DNA of 64,000 nucleotides, taken from NCBI GenBank assembly GCA_019096065.1, contig JAGUCH010000007.1:6656501-6720500 (forward strand), given 5' to 3'. The translations under genes were made by a program, and so were the position numbers. This document shows positions 22,901 through 36,736 of the stretch, piece by piece (positions within the stretch are counted from its first letter, which is position 1; every line of letters starts with the position of its first letter). A model generated the notes under the pieces. The model was not told where the DNA came from. It worked only from the letters and a program-made list of their open reading frames with translations, and did no database searches. The DNA is from Paracyclopina nana (Eukaryota; Arthropoda; Copepoda; Cyclopoida; Cyclopettidae).

Positions 22901-25432
22901 TACATACGGAATACATTTTTTAGGCTGGATGAGCTCATGATAGTTAAAACTAGGCTCTAAATACATACAAGTGAATACATTTTTGGGCTGGAATACTATG
23001 TTTTTTAAAGCAGCTTCCAAATACATGAATGAATACATTTTTTGCCGGTTGAGCAATTGATTTTTTATTTTTTTTACAAGCTGCCAAATACATGCTAATG
23101 AATACAATTTTTTGCTGGATGAGACTATGATTTTGGATTCTAAAAATTAGCTTCATAATTTGATGATGAATACATTTTTAGGCTGGATTTTTAAAACTAG
23201 GTTTCAAATACATACTAGCGGATACATTTTTAGGCTGGAATGTGATTATTTAAATTAGCTCCCAAATATATATACTATTGAATACATTTCTAGGCTGAAA
23301 TATATTTTTTAAACTAGTTTCCACATATACTGATACATTTCATAATATGATGATGAATACATTTTTAGGCAGGATGAGCTTATGATTTTCAAAACTAGGT
23401 TCCAAATACATATTAGTGAATACATAATGATTTTTTAAATATACATGCTGATGAATACATTTTTAGGCTGGACGAGCATATGATAGACGCCCACAGCCAC
23501 TCCCGAGGGCAGTACCCCTGTGAGCACTGCCCCAAGAGCTTTGCATGGCGCCCCAATTTGCTGAGGCACAAAATGATCCATGGTGAATTCCGTCGGTTTC
23601 CCTGCGAGAACTGCGACAAGGTGTTCACCGATCCGAGCAACCTGCAGAGGCACATCCGTACCAACCACGTGGGTGCCAGGTCCCATGCCTGCCCTGAGTG
23701 CGGCAAAACCTTCGCCACGTCCTCGGGGCTGAAGCAGCACACCCACATCCACAGCTCAGTGAAACCCTTCAGGTGTGAGGTGTGCTACAAGAGCTACACC
23801 CAGTTCTCGAACCTGTGCAGGCACAAAAGGATGCATGCCAATTGCAGGATGCAGATCAAGTGTCACAAGTGTGGCCAGGCTTTTTCCACAGTCACCTCAC
23901 TGTCAAAGCATAGGAGGTTCTGCGACTCCACTCCAACCTCTTATGGAGGACTGGTTAATCCCACCAGCAGCCCAGTCAAGTCACCAACCCTCCAGCAGCA
24001 TCAGCCTCAGCTGCCAGAGCTGCCCAAGATCAATGGCAGCAGCCCAGGCAAGTCAGCTGTTGCCAGCCAGTTGGCAGCTGTAGCAGGCCCTCCCCCTCCC
24101 CCACCTCCCCCTCCCCCTGCCCCACCAGCCCTGTATGCACTGCAGCCCTACTTGCTGCAGCAGGCCCTGCCATTCTACCCAAATTTCCTTCAGCAGTTGG
24201 CAAGGTTCCAGAACCAGGCTCAGTTGACTTCATTGCTGCAGCAGCAGCAGTCCTTGATGAAAAGGCACTTGGAGGAGCAGCCCAGCTCTGCCAGTTCTGC
24301 CCAGGCAGCCAGCCCTAGTCTTGATGTCAATAGGAACAAGAATGAGACAGTTAAAGAGGAAGAGCCAGCCCCTTCCTCCAATCCAGACTGTGAGCCCAAG
24401 AAAGCTCCAACCCCTCTGGACTTGAGCTTGGCCAAGAAGGAGGACTCTGAAGATCTGGAGGAAGAGGTTGAAGAGCTAGAGGAGAGTAACAAGCAACAGA
24501 CACAACAGGAGGAGCTAGAAGGAGACATGGAGGACCTGGAGGACACAGAGGACATTGAGGACTCTGAGGACATCACTGAGGACATCACTGAGGAGGAGGA
24601 GAAGAAGGGCTTCAAGCCCCTGCAGCATGGCACCAGCTTTGTCCCCATCAAGGACCAAGTGACATTCAAGCCCTACTCAGACTCTCCCCCAAGCACTCCA
24701 AGGCCAACTGCCAACAGCTTGACACAAGGCTCAACCAACCTGCCCAACTATCCAAGGCCTATCCACCCTCTGCTCCTGGAGGCCATGTACAGGATGCAAA
24801 GGCCCTCCCTGAGCCCCTTCTCCAGGCCAGCAGCTGCCTCCACCTACCCTCTCCCTCCCCTGCCACCCTTCCCCCCCTCCCACTTCCCCCTCGCCCACCA
24901 CCCACACCACCACCCCCATCATCAGAGCCTCCACCACCACCACCCCCTTGGCCACGCCCACAACAAGCCCAAGGACAGATATGGGTGCAAGTTTTGTGGC
25001 AAGGTGTTCCCCAGATCTGCCAACTTGACCAGACACCTGAGGACTCACACTGGGGAGCAGCCCTACAAGTGCAAGTACTGCGAAAGGTCCTTCTCCATCA
25101 GCTCCAATTTGCAGAGGCATGTGAGGAACATCCACAACAAGGAGAAGCCCTTCAAATGCCCCCTGTGTGACAGGTGCTTTGGCCAGCAGACCAACCTGGA
25201 CAGACACTTGAAAAAGCACGAGACTTGCTCAGACCCTGCCCACATTGTGGACAGCCCTGAAGCCCACCACAAGGATGACTCAGAGGGATACTTTGATGAA
25301 ATTCGATCCTTCATGGGCAAAGTCACCACCAGTGGAACGCCAGGGGGCGGGGCCTACACGCCCTCCTCCCAACATTCTGATCAGGACATTGATGTGGAGG
25401 AAGATGATGTCCTGATGGAGCATCACAGTTAG
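13910..25432 (+). CDS. ham: PRDM zinc-finger transcription factor, MECOM/PRDM16/hamlet type
   Basis: Model: exons 13910-13937, 15625-15959, 22343-22477, 22536-22792 and 23467-25432; every junction keeps phase; 906 aa. Exon 1 encodes only MMTLTDSRA. The PR/SET-like domain spans about residues 72-190, from [19 protein letters not shown] to [20 protein letters not shown] first C2H2 cluster of six fingers spans about 241-404, including [20 protein letters not shown] and [14 protein letters not shown], ending in a C2HC finger. Then come poly-Pro, the CtBP-binding motif PLDLS (about 567), an acidic block, a His-rich stretch and a second cluster of three fingers (about 757-845). This domain order is that of MECOM, PRDM16 and Drosophila Hamlet: a nuclear DNA-binding regulator of cell fate that recruits CtBP. 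Exon 5 is much richer in GC than its surroundings. Confidence 0.93.
15960..22342 (+). other. Large intron 2 of the PRDM gene
   Basis: A 6.4-kb intron splitting the PR domain (after FAWE). No nested gene is supported. It contains GTTCACCTG-family ends near 17790 and 20605 (inverted), a tandem block at 18890-19340 and many A/T runs. The acceptor is TCTTCTTGTAG at 22342. Confidence 0.6.
18890..19345. repeat. About 185-bp tandem repeat, roughly 2.5 copies
   Basis: Successive units share CTTTCAAGCAATTTTGACAT, TTTTTCACATTGATATTC, CAAGCCAGTTTTT and GGCCAAAATTG. Units start near 18905, 19090 and 19275. It lies in PRDM intron 2 and has no coding potential. Confidence 0.6.
22793..23466 (+). repeat. 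Tandem array of 3' splice-site-like units in the last PRDM intron
   Basis: The intron is built of about nine units of 55-70 bp, each centred on AATACATTTTTAGGCTGG or a close variant, often followed by ATGAGCTCATGAT-like sequence. The last unit is the real acceptor and exon start (TTTTTAG at 23466, then GCTGGACGAGCATATGAT). The other units therefore look like repeated copies of the intron 3' end plus the first bases of exon 5. Copies begin near 22912, 22974, 23035, 23104, 23170, 23224, 23284 and 23360. Several keep an intact TTTTTAG acceptor; others have changed to GGG, TGC or CTAG. Confidence 0.8.
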
Positions 25433-26285
25433 GCATATGTCCAATTATCCAGTCTTTCTTGAGGCCCAACTTTGTGTGGCTCGGTTCCCACCCTATCAAC
25501 CACTTTAGACACAGAATCTAAGCATCAGTGTAGTATTCTTCAGTGTAGATGTATTACCATCATGTTTGTTCTCCCTACACACCTAAAAAATTTGTTTTGT
25601 CCCTTCATTGCTTCAAGCTGTGATTATTGAAAAATGTGCAAATTCATGACTTTGCTGAAAATGGAGTTTCATGGCCAAAAGTCTGCAACAACACTTATAG
25701 TAACTCTCAAGTTTTATTTCTCTCCCTCCTCCTGCATTGCTGACAAGGCAATCTTTGTTTCCTTTTTACACTGTGGGTGAATGATTTCAGGCTAACAAAG
25801 CTGAAAAGGTGATTTCTCTGGAAAGCCCTTATTAATCGGTCCCACCCTAGAACATGAAATATCTTGGAAACCATTCATTTTAGAGGCAAAAGTGACTTCA
25901 ATGACCCCCCTCCAAATTGAAAAGTAGACACATTTTACTTTAAGCACTTCCCTCCCAAGTGACTCCCAACATCACCCAAGTATTACACACAAATTTACCT
26001 TGAAGGGGAATTTTATTGGCAACTTATCATGTCAAGGCAGAATTGAGTTTGAAAATGTGATAAAACAATGAATCACCAAGAATTGAGTCCCCACATATCA
26101 CCATCAGCAACTTATGCTACTAAAACTGTTTTAGAGGGCTTTGTACATTAACCAGAAACAAGCATGTCTGTACTTAAAGAAAATGATGTAGAGATTCCAA
26201 AGTTGTATAGCATTTTTCCTTCTCTCTTTCAACAATATCTACTTAGTTAATTATTAATGCTGCAGAGGTTTTATTAATAAAAAAA
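25433..26285 (+). terminator. PRDM 3' UTR and candidate poly(A) signal
   Basis: The sequence after the stop codon at 25430-25432 holds no coding frame. The first convincing AATAAA on this strand lies near 26276 in TTATTAATAAAAAAATG, giving a 3' UTR of about 850 bases. Confidence 0.45.
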
Positions 26286-29200
26286 TGTGAGCTGATGAAA
26301 TCTCCTTTCTTCCTAGAGAGCCTGCATAGATTCTCCAACAACAGGCAGATCTTTCTGCTTATAGCATGCTCCAACATGCTTCATTATACCTCTGAAGCTC
26401 AGTCATGTCTCTTTATGAGCTAGCTTTACAATCTCAGTTTTGATAATTGAACAGTCAAGTCATGAGACTAGCTGGCCACAATGGGGGAACAACTTTCCCA
26501 CATCAAAGCAGGCTTTTTTCAACTATTTTTTTCAAGCACTTACCCTGGTGTGTGCTTTCCTGGGAAAACCTGCTACCAGCCCTGCATATCTGATAATTAA
26601 CCTAATGACAGATCTATCTGGTACCAAAAAAAGCAGACACAAGCAGGAAAAGCAGGAAATTAATCATGGTGCACTAGTGATTTTCGCCTGAGATATCCAC
26701 AGCCATTTGAGCCAGACAAAAATGTAAAAATATTCCATATTCAGGTTTGTTTTTGCAACTTATTAAAGAGGAGCTGAGAGAAGCTAGGGGGGTGGGTTAA
26801 TTTGATGCACAACAAACATTTACACACTGTGGGTCTGACCCCAGCAGAAAATGCATTTCTGAATGGTGGTCGACTTTTGCTTGACTAGCAAAGAGAGGAT
26901 GTGTTAAGTTTTCCACGCTCTCTCAGATTCTTAACGACCTGAACAAATTGGAAGTCACAAGCGTTTAGCAAATGCACACAAGAAGAACTCACAAGAAAAT
27001 AAGTTTCCACAGCCAATTATTCAACTATTGAATGCTTTGGAAATACTACATGTTGAGTTTCAACCATAAAAGCTCAGGGAAATTAATTTGCCTGGGGATT
27101 TCTTTCCCTGGAAAAAAATCCCCTGGTCATTTTTTTTCCAAATATTGTTGTTTACTTTTTGTTTTACCCTATTATATGCTAGTCCTGGTAGAGAAATAAA
27201 CTGACAACTATTTGGAAATTTAGCCAGGGATTTTCAATGCAAAAGTTTAGTTTCTGAAATTGACATCTTGGATGAAGGCTAATAATGATCTTTTTAACAG
27301 CTTATGCTCAACTGGTGAGTGTGTAATTTGATCACTGATTCCCTTTTTTACTGCTGAAATTCCAATCATCATCATATCTTGGAGAGGTGAGTGAAGAATT
27401 GGCACAATTAAGCTCTAATGATTAGTAGTGATGATTGAAAACTGAGCTTTATTTCTTGAGCTTTTTTTAGGGTGTGTGAGCAGCCATGAATGGGTCCCAT
27501 TTTAGCTGTTTGCTTTTAAAGAAAAGCCAAGCCACATGAAGTTTTGCAGTAGCTCCTCTTCTATGGATGGTTGAAGCACTTTTTTGAATAGAGCTTGAAT
27601 AGAGACATATCCTGGCAACATTCAATGATCCTGGACAAGCAGGAATTGTCACGTTTTTACTGGCCTGACAACTATCTATCACTGACGCTAGAGACCTTTG
27701 TACAGAGAGATGAGTGACCTTAAAATGCACACTTCATGTTGGCTAAGTCAGTAAAAAATACTTTCAGTTCTAGAAACTGAAGACCAAAATTTTGGATTTA
27801 CTCCAAATTTGACAATTGTTGCCAAAAAATAGACAAAAAGTTGGCTTAGCCAATTAAAAGCAATTTCAGTTTCACAGGCTGAAAATTGAATTAAAAGATG
27901 CAAATCAAGTCTTTTAAATTAAAAAGTAAGTCTCATCTATTTTTTTTGATTTTCTCAATTGATGCCAAAGGATAGACATAAAATAGGCTTAGCCTATTGA
28001 AAGTAATTTCAGTTTTACAAACTGAAAAGTTAAGCTCAACTATTCAAATCAAGTCAATTTGAATAGGAAAAGTCACTCAGTCAAAAAATGTAATTTACTT
28101 TTAAATCAATTCAAAACTCAATCATGCCAATCAAGTCTCATTAATTCAAAATTTGGCTAGTAGGAAAAGCAGCCAAAAAATGGAGTTTTTCACCACCAGA
28201 AATACTGATTTTTGTTGTCAAAAATTAATTTCTAATAGGAGTATCTCTGAGTTGCAAAGGATGATCTCTAGAAGCAACAACAATGCAATGAGTGGGAAAA
28301 AAGATGCTCAGCCATGATTTTTCCCACAAAAAAAATTGTGCAATTTTAGTTGAAGAGTAATGATTAGAATGTCACAGATCTTTAGCACCACTTCTAAGCC
28401 AAGAAGTGAAACATGAGATGTGACAGCAGCAAGAAAACTCATTTTAACGGAATTCAGCTATGAAATGAGCTCGGCCAAGGTCAAGAAAAGTGTTAAAAAC
28501 AACACTGTCGCATAATCCCCAAAGCTTAAGTTTCCCAACAAGTGAAAATGGATCGACCACACACCCGCCCATAAAACTGGCATTTAATGATACTCTCCGA
28601 AATTCCATCAGAGCAACCAATAATATATTAGCGGCTTTGCAGGCTCTGGCACAAAGTGAGATCGTTGGTTATTTACCACACGTGTCACACTGGGGCATCT
28701 GGTACCAGAAAAGCACCTTGATTTATTTTATTACTTTTTTGCCTATTTTATAATAGCAAATGAAGCTTTAGTTAAAAATATAAACTTGAAGACACCTAAT
28801 AGAAGATTAGATTTTAAATACAAGTTAGAATTAAAAGTGTTTTTTTAATTATTTTTTAAATGACGAAAATCCAATGAAAATGGGTAACTATTTATTTTAT
28901 GTGAAGAAATGAAGCTTTTTAAAAAAAGACTTTGAGCCAAAACCCAAATTAGTTTTTTAAAAGTGTGATTTTTAGGTTTTTTGTGATTTAAAAAAAATGG
29001 AGTTATTTTTTTCGCTTGAGAAAAGCTTGAAACTCTCTTTCAATAAAAAAGTGCCTATCTTGGTAATTAAAGTTAAAATATAGTTAAAAATAACGAAATT
29101 CCAGTTAGAATAGTAAAAAATAACGAAATTCAAGTTGAAATAGTTGAAAGTTATTGAAATAGGTATGAGGGACTTTTGAAGGGCGTTGCCCACACTGTGC

Positions 29201-31385
29201 TGTCAGCTCTACTTTTCAGCAGTCCAAACTTTTGTGGAGCTTTTATCAATTGAGGCGCGGTGGATCATGAAACGCGATTTGAGCTGCTCTGACGCGTCTG
29301 GGACGACCCACAAAAGATATATTTAATGAGAGACACTCCATGGGATGGATATTTGGCTAGGAAAACCGAATGCAGGCCAAAAGGCACCTTTTTCACTGTA
29401 CCCTTTGTTTAAAACACTAAAATGAGTGAAATTACATTTTTTGAATAGCTTACAGGGCATTATTTATAAAAATATGCCAACTTTGCAAAAACTCCAGCCT
29501 TGGTGTGTGTGGCATAAAGCAATGGAAGAGTGTCATAAAAAATTACTGTTCAAGGACCCTTGAGAGCCCAATTCTCATCATCTAGCCTACTTTACACTGC
29601 ATCCAGGCTGTAAATTGAATGTATACACTTTTGGGGCTCACTCTCTATTTTTATGAAAGGAAAATTGCTCCACACTTAATTAGAATGACAGCTCCCATCT
29701 GCTTTCTAAAAACACTGAGAGGGTCAGCTGATGTCAATAGAAAAAAAACCCAGTAAATACAAGCTTAGAACTGACTGATTTAATCAATATAACAAAAACA
29801 ATGGCATGTTTGCTATCTATTATGCCACTTTAGGATGAGCCAAAAAATCATCAGTAAATATGAGGCATTAATGGAGCTAAGGCATGCTAGTAAGTTACAT
29901 CAGCTGATAAAGATGAGAATCATTCTTCTTCTTTCTTTGTATCTTGTCCACGCGTGAGTGGCGGCAAGTTTTTGGTTGGTGCTCATCCTCCAGTTGTCTC
30001 TTAAGCCCCGCCCACTGAAGAGACTAGATACTGAAGAACTTTCTTCAGTTTCTTCTTGAAGAGATCCACCCACATTCACAGTGCCTTTCTCATTGCTTTT
30101 TCTATGGGCACTACTGAACTGAAGGCTAAATTAGGCCCTGTTCACCTGCTCCATAATAAACGACATTTTGGAAGAATGACGTGTAAAAATCACAAATTAG
30201 AAGAGATTTCTTCAGGATTTCTTTCAATTTCTTTGGCCAAAGTTGGTATAGATGGGAAGCAAAAGATAATCATGTCGTGATGTCAAGCAATGTTGACTTG
30301 TTTTCTTGCATCGATATTTTAACAAAAGTTTCGATCATGATAACGTAACCGTATAATTATAACAGCTAATAAGTAGACGACATTTTTGGCTTTGTAAAAG
30401 TAACCAATTTTTCGGTTAGTGAGTTTGCTCAAAACAAATCCTGAATCAATGAGACTTGAAAAAATTCACTCAAGTTGGATTTCAGTTTCCAATGCTGAAT
30501 TCAACTAAAGATGAGAAATAAATCATCGCAACTTTTTCTCTAAGGACATTTGTAATACTATTAATAATACTAATACGATTTTTTATTTTGCATTTGAGAA
30601 TGCAGCGGTAGTTGATACAATTAGTATGCAAAAACACAACAATTGACATCACAATGATCAACCTTGATCTTGAACAATGGCTGAGCATTGCATCAAAATT
30701 CAGCACTTCTTCGACTTAAAATAGGTGTGAGTTGTTATTCACAACTTAATTTATCTGATCCGGAGTTTGATGGACATCTTCATAATGGTCCGCCAACAAA
30801 TCCGAGGTAGGGGACACTGACAAAGTTTTTGGGATTTCGTCAAATCATCAACATCAGCCCAACTGAATAGATACATTGACGAGAAGCCGAAATATTCTCA
30901 CGAAATTTCAGGTTTGACAGTTTGCTTGACAGCTTCAAAGAGCATCAATTTTTTGACTTTCAACAAAAATGGCCGAACCGTTAGGATCCTTGAAAAATTA
31001 GCACAAAAGGTGCAAAACACGGATGAATGTGATGCAAATCAAGGTGAAATGTGCCAAGATTGTTTTTCAAATGTTTCGTGTCTTCAATTAGCAGCATTGA
31101 ATGCTATAAATGTTACCTTCATCTAAAGTACGATGAGTTATTATTCGTTATATATTTATTTCAGTATTGGAAACTGAAAGTCAACTTGAGTGATTGCGCT
31201 CAAGTCTCATTAACTGGATATTTGATTTGAGAGAGTTTCAAAGGCGAAAAATATTATCACCATAAAATGCGTTGTTTTATTGACAAAAGATTTTTTTAAA
31301 GTAGACGAGCTTTACACAAAAGCCAAATAGAGCATAAGGCAAGGTTAAATAATGTATTCTAGGTCAAGGTAAATGCTTCTTGAAA

Positions 31386-31595
31386 GGCACCGTTCACTTG
31401 AATATCACAGCTATTTGGGCGAAATTTCGATGCGAAAAACAAGTCAAATATGCTTGAATGTTCAACATGATTTTCAGATGCTATATAATTGAGCCAATTT
31501 TGCACAAAAAAATTGAAGAAAATATTGGAGAAATCAGCACGAATTTGTCATTTCTTCGTTAAACAATGCATATGATGGACCAGATGAACGGGGCC
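31386..31595. repeat. 210-bp TIR element of the GTTCACCTG family
   Basis: The left end reads GGCACCGTTCACTTG. The right end, reverse-complemented, reads GGCCCCGTTCATCTGG. The interior is AT-rich with no frame. It belongs with the larger element at 36053-36736. Confidence 0.55.
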
Positions 31596-33339
31596 ACACA
31601 ATTCTCATTTTCACTGTGCTTTTGATCACTTGAACTTGAAATCATTTCCCCACCGGACAAGTTTTTTGAGACTTGGCCATTTAAAACTTTGACTCTGAGA
31701 ACAAGGGACATAAAAGACTTCCTGGCTTTTTAAAAAGGAAAAAAGAAATGAAGACGACTCACAATTTTCAAGTAAAGCTCGCAAAGGTGAAAAGGATCTG
31801 GTAAATTATGACAATGAATAGCCCGAACGGAAAAGTGACAAAAGAATTCTGGCGTGACAAAAGTCACCCCACCAGACAGAAATAACTCAATTGGAGCTGA
31901 GCCAGTAGTGTTCGCACATAATGGGATTATCGCGCCATTGATCATAATTTCAGAAGCATCTTTAAATCTGCCCTGCCAAAAGGTGCCGACAATTTATCTG
32001 CGAATAGTATTTTCAATGAAATTCCGCAAAATACAGCAGCAGCAAACAGCTTCAATAAAGCATTGAAGCTTTTGATATGGATAAAAATATCATGCTTTGA
32101 CAAGATACCGCCGAGCACATCATAATCATTAGAATTGATGATATAAATAATAATAATAATAAAATATAAAATACATTAGTTTTGGGAAGTGAAACTGAAA
32201 TGAAAAAAAGGCGAGTTTTAATAATAATAATAAAAAAACGATTTTTAAGAATTTTAAATGGTTTTTTTGCTTATTTAGTAATTCTAAACAGGACTTTTTT
32301 GAAAAAAAAAACATTTTCCTTCCAGTTTTGGGAACTGAATCTGAAATGTAAAAAAAGCAAAACAAAAAAGGCAAATTTCAATTAAAAAACTACTTTTAAG
32401 AATTTTTTAGTGATTTTTTTCAAAAAGGACATTTTTAGGTGAGCTGGGCCTAGAGTTAAGCATTTTTTAAAGCACTTTTTCCTTGTTTGCTTTGTGTGTG
32501 CATGATTATTTTCGGTTGTTTTGGACTTTCTCATGCTTTGTTTGAGACCTCCCCAGATTTTTGGGAAAAATTCACAGTGGAAATTCTGGATTAGATATGC
32601 TCACCCCAGGTAGTTATTTGAGTCAATGATAGCGATTTTCAAACAGATTTCTCCCTGATGCTGAATGTTCCATCATCATTGTTGGGTGGTATATACTATA
32701 TATAAGTGGATTGAGTGGTTAAAATTCCGGTCGGGGACAACACAAAAGAAAATGGTTCACACATCTGTGTACAGTGCCCAAAATGATGGTGAGAAAGATG
32801 ATGCATTTTTTGAGGCAGCCTAAGCGATGTCCATGATCATTTGAGCGGATTTCAAGAGTGTCAAATCGTTGTCATTTTTCACTAATGATGATGACAGGAA
32901 AAACAGATTTGACAAAGATCCAGGCTAATGATTCTAAGAAGATTCAACTGCTGCAAAAACCTGCGCGACAAAATGTTGGAGTTGGCCTTTTTTTTCAAAA
33001 TAATCTACAATGCCCTGTTCATATTATGCCTCAATTTAGATGTGACAATTTGCACAAAACTTCTTTTATGAGGAGATTTGATTTTTAAAAATCAGAAATG
33101 GAGTGTGATGCAGAAAAGAACAAATCGAAAAAAATTAAAAATAATCTTATTTATTCATAATTGGCCCACTCAAATTGGAGCATTTGAGAAAAATCAAACA
33201 TTGACACCTTTTAGCCAATGAAATTAATTTTTGCTGGACATTTAAAAAAATAGACAAAAATTGCTGAAAAACTTTGAATTTCGTCTGAAAAAGCTGAGAC
33301 AAAGTCAAAAGAAACTTGGACTATCATTTCTAATAGATT

Positions 33340-33660
33340 TTGCCAAAAAATTCAAATATTTGCAAAAAATCAATTAAAAGAACCAGCTGAACTGGAACCC
33401 AGAAACTTTAAATATATTTGGAAATCCAACATTGCAAAAAAATAAGTTTTATTTAAGGAAAATAAGTATTTGTTTTTGCCAAAAAAAAAAATCAAATAAA
33501 GCAACCAGCTGAACTGGGACCCAAAACATCAGTTTTGAAACCTAAAATTGAAAAAATAAGCATTACTGAAGGAAAATCATAATGAGATTTTGCCGAAAAA
33601 TCAAATAAAACAACAAGCTGAACTGGAACCCAAAAATGATCTTTTGAAACCTAGTGAATA
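33340..33660. repeat. About 125-bp tandem repeat, three copies
   Basis: Three units each contain AGCTGAACTGGRACCC followed by AAA-rich sequence and a TTTTGCC block; units start near 33340, 33478 and 33592. No coding potential. Confidence 0.6.
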
Positions 33661-36052
33661 CTATTATGGGATGAAGGCCGACTCTAAGAAATTGTCGCAC
33701 AGGTGAAGACTGCAAATGTCTTCATTTTGACCGTTTCTCCAAGGCAAAGCTTCATTTTTGGTCTCCATTGATGTTGATCTTTTCAAAAATGCCCGCTCAT
33801 GATCTCTTAATCTATTAGAGAGAAATCAGAGCATGTTCTTACTGTAAATAAAAAATAATTTCGTGACTGCAGATCTGATGCGGTTGTTGTCAGTACAAAA
33901 AAGGCCACAAAATGGAGAATAATGCAGCCGATTTTCTGTCAAACGAACTCTGGCCAATCAATGATTTGTGGTTGCCACAAACATGAGAAAACGACAATTT
34001 CCTTTGCACATTTGAAAGTGGTAAGAATACAAAAGATTACAGAAACCACAGCGGGGTAAATCCCCGCTAAACCGAAATTCTGTTTTTTATTGAAAAACAA
34101 ATAAATCGTGCTTTTTTGGGGCAAGACAATTAGAAAATTAGGCCCTGTTCATCTGGTTCATTTAATTGCATATTTTTGTGCATGAAATCAGCAAATTCTT
34201 ATTTTGGACTTTTTTCATTTCTTTAAAGTAAAATTCGATAAAATGATTAACTTGCGAGTATCTCTTTACATAGTCAAACTATGAATTAATTATTTTTTTA
34301 TTTTTTTGAGTTTTTTCAACCGGCTTTTGATATTTTTGCCATTTTTCGGCACAAAAACAAATAATTCAAGCCAATTTATTTTTTGGACTTTTCCCGCATT
34401 TTCGGCATAAAATTGGCCCAATTAAAATTATTTCAAAACATTAACATACAGAACGCAATCATAACAAAGGATATCGGAAATAAATATCTGAATTTGGATT
34501 GAGGGTTTTTTCAGGCGAGCAGTGCCCCACTGTGCAGCAGGGGTCACACTCAGCTTGAGAATTCGTTAAATAAAAAGCTCTTCCTGTCGCCAACACCGAA
34601 ACCAATTTCCAATTATGCAAATGTTTGGAACTCCTTCTTTTTCACATTAAACTTGCTGTGGCTTCGACTGAAAAAATGCATTTTTTGTCATAAATGACTT
34701 GGCTGCTTTACAGCATAAATCTTGGCTTTTCTTTATTCATCTGTTGTAGTTTCACAAGTTTATTTAAAATTTGCTTCATTTTTCGAAAAAATGAAGCTAG
34801 ATTTTTTATTGTGGTGTTCATCTACATGAAAAGGTTTATGACATTCAGGCCCTGTTCACCTATTCCAAATTATGCATAAAAAATCAGATCTAATATCCAA
34901 TTTCGTCTTCCAGCATTTTTTTAAATATTTTTTGCGGGAAAATTTTGATTTTGATTTAAAATAAAAAAATGATCAATTTTTTTACTGCTTTTATCATATT
35001 TGCAATTTTTCATTGCGAGCAACTTTTCAAAATAATCTTTCAATATTTAATAGCAAATCTAAGCTATTTGGCTGAAAATTGATAAAAACAGATTTGTGAA
35101 AGGACAAATGTGCATCACATCTGCTCTGAATTGCCCCCTGAAAACTCGTGAAATGATGGATGACTTTTCATTTTTGGTTGTTCTACAGGTGCCAAATTTG
35201 GTGCTCGTCCTCTTTGAGCAATCCGAGCGTTTCCCACAGAAGCAAAAGTCGACCCTTTTCAACGCCCCAGGGGAGCGTTTGCCTGTCCAATCTGTCTTCA
35301 TAAGCTTTTCCTTCTTTTGCAAAATCTTCTGACCCTTGGAGACACTAATTTCGCTCGCATCCATCTTCATAAATGCTCCCCACGGTGTTTTTTCAGCCGA
35401 GGTTGCGTGACTTGTTGCTTCTCAAGAGTTGCGCCTCAGCCTTACTAAATAAGGCTGCGGTCAGCTGCTGATTATTGCTGATATTTTGCAAAATATAATC
35501 AAATTTGTTTTTGAGCAATTAAGCCAATTTTGGCCATTTGAGAGATGTTTCTATGAAGGGGAGCGTTAACTGAAAAAGGAACTACTCACATAATGGCTTC
35601 TTTTTTAGGTAACGCACCCCCGTTTAGAGAAGATCTCTAAAAGCCATGATTTGATATGTGTGGGTATTTTGGTGAAATATTACACATTCATGAGCATATG
35701 ATTAGGGTCTTCAGATATCATTTTGGTAACACAAAGTTAATATTTTACTAGCTAAAGTTGCTTGAAAGAATTAAGTATTGGTCTGGTTTTAATGTAATTG
35801 GGCTGATTTCGGTAAAAAGGTGAGCTTTTAGAGGAAAAAAAAAGGATTAAAATGCTGCTTTTTCACGACCTCAAAGTAACCAAAATAACTAGGGACACTT
35901 CAGACAGTCAATCAGCAGCTTTAAAGGGTAATTAGGTTTAACCTAGAGCAATGAGAAGAAGTCAGCCAGCAAATAGAGGAATGTGGAAAATTCCTTGCCA
36001 AAACAAGACAGAAATTGCTAGCACTCAAAATCAATCCAACAGAGAATAATAA

Positions 36053-36736
36053 GGGCCTGTTCACCTGCTTATGAATAGCGTTTTTATGCGAAAATTAAAA
36101 CGCAAAACTGCTACAAAAAAGGTTAGAAATCAAATGGCCTCATCAAGAATTGCCTAAAAAAGCCGATTGTGGCTTAACAAATCGGCAAAAATGGCAAAAA
36201 ATGCTTAAATTGGCCAATTCTTAAGTAATATTTTGCCGTAATATGTTCACCTGGTCAGTTATTGTCCAAATTACGGCCTTATATCACATAACATTATTAC
36301 ATGCCAATTTAAGGCCCTGATCACCTCCAATACAATCAGAAAAAAACGCGCAATATTGTGATGATATTTTTTGCCATCAGAATCGTTCTAGAAGTGCCAA
36401 AAGATTTCACATACCAATTTCAATGTCCTCAGTTTCTCAGTATGTCTCTCCTATACTTTGCCAAAATATCAGCCATAAAATGCACTTGAGCGGGCCCTAA
36501 GTATTTTTTTTTTGGGTATTTTTGCGGTTTTCAGTAATATTTGACCACAACTGACCAAGTGAACATATTACTTAATAATTAGCTATTTGAATCATTTTTT
36601 CGCCATTTTTACAGATTTGTTAGTCAACAATCGGCCTTTTCAGGCAATTCTTGATGAGGCCATTTGATTTTTGACCTATTTTATCACTTGCATTGCGCTA
36701 TTATTTCCGCATAATATTAAGCAGGCGAACAGGCCC
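36053..36736. repeat. 684-bp nested inverted-repeat element, GGGCCTGTTCACCTG ends
   Basis: The left end is GGGCCTGTTCACCTGCTTA; the right end in reverse is GGGCCTGTTCGCCTGCTTA. Inside is a second inverted pair: ATATGTTCACCTGGTCAG near 36245 against CTGACCAAGTGAACATAT near 36560. Inside that lies a third, weaker pair near 36312 and 36490. The nesting suggests repeated insertion of the family into itself, or a large multi-arm fold-back. Confidence 0.65.

Noticed and set aside
24220-24669. 149-codon minus frame inside the PRDM zinc-finger exon
   Set aside because: Poly-Ser shadow of the acidic Glu/Asp repeat on the coding strand.
24731-25219. 162-codon minus frame inside the PRDM exon
   Set aside because: Val/Gly-rich shadow of the Pro/His/zinc-finger coding sequence.
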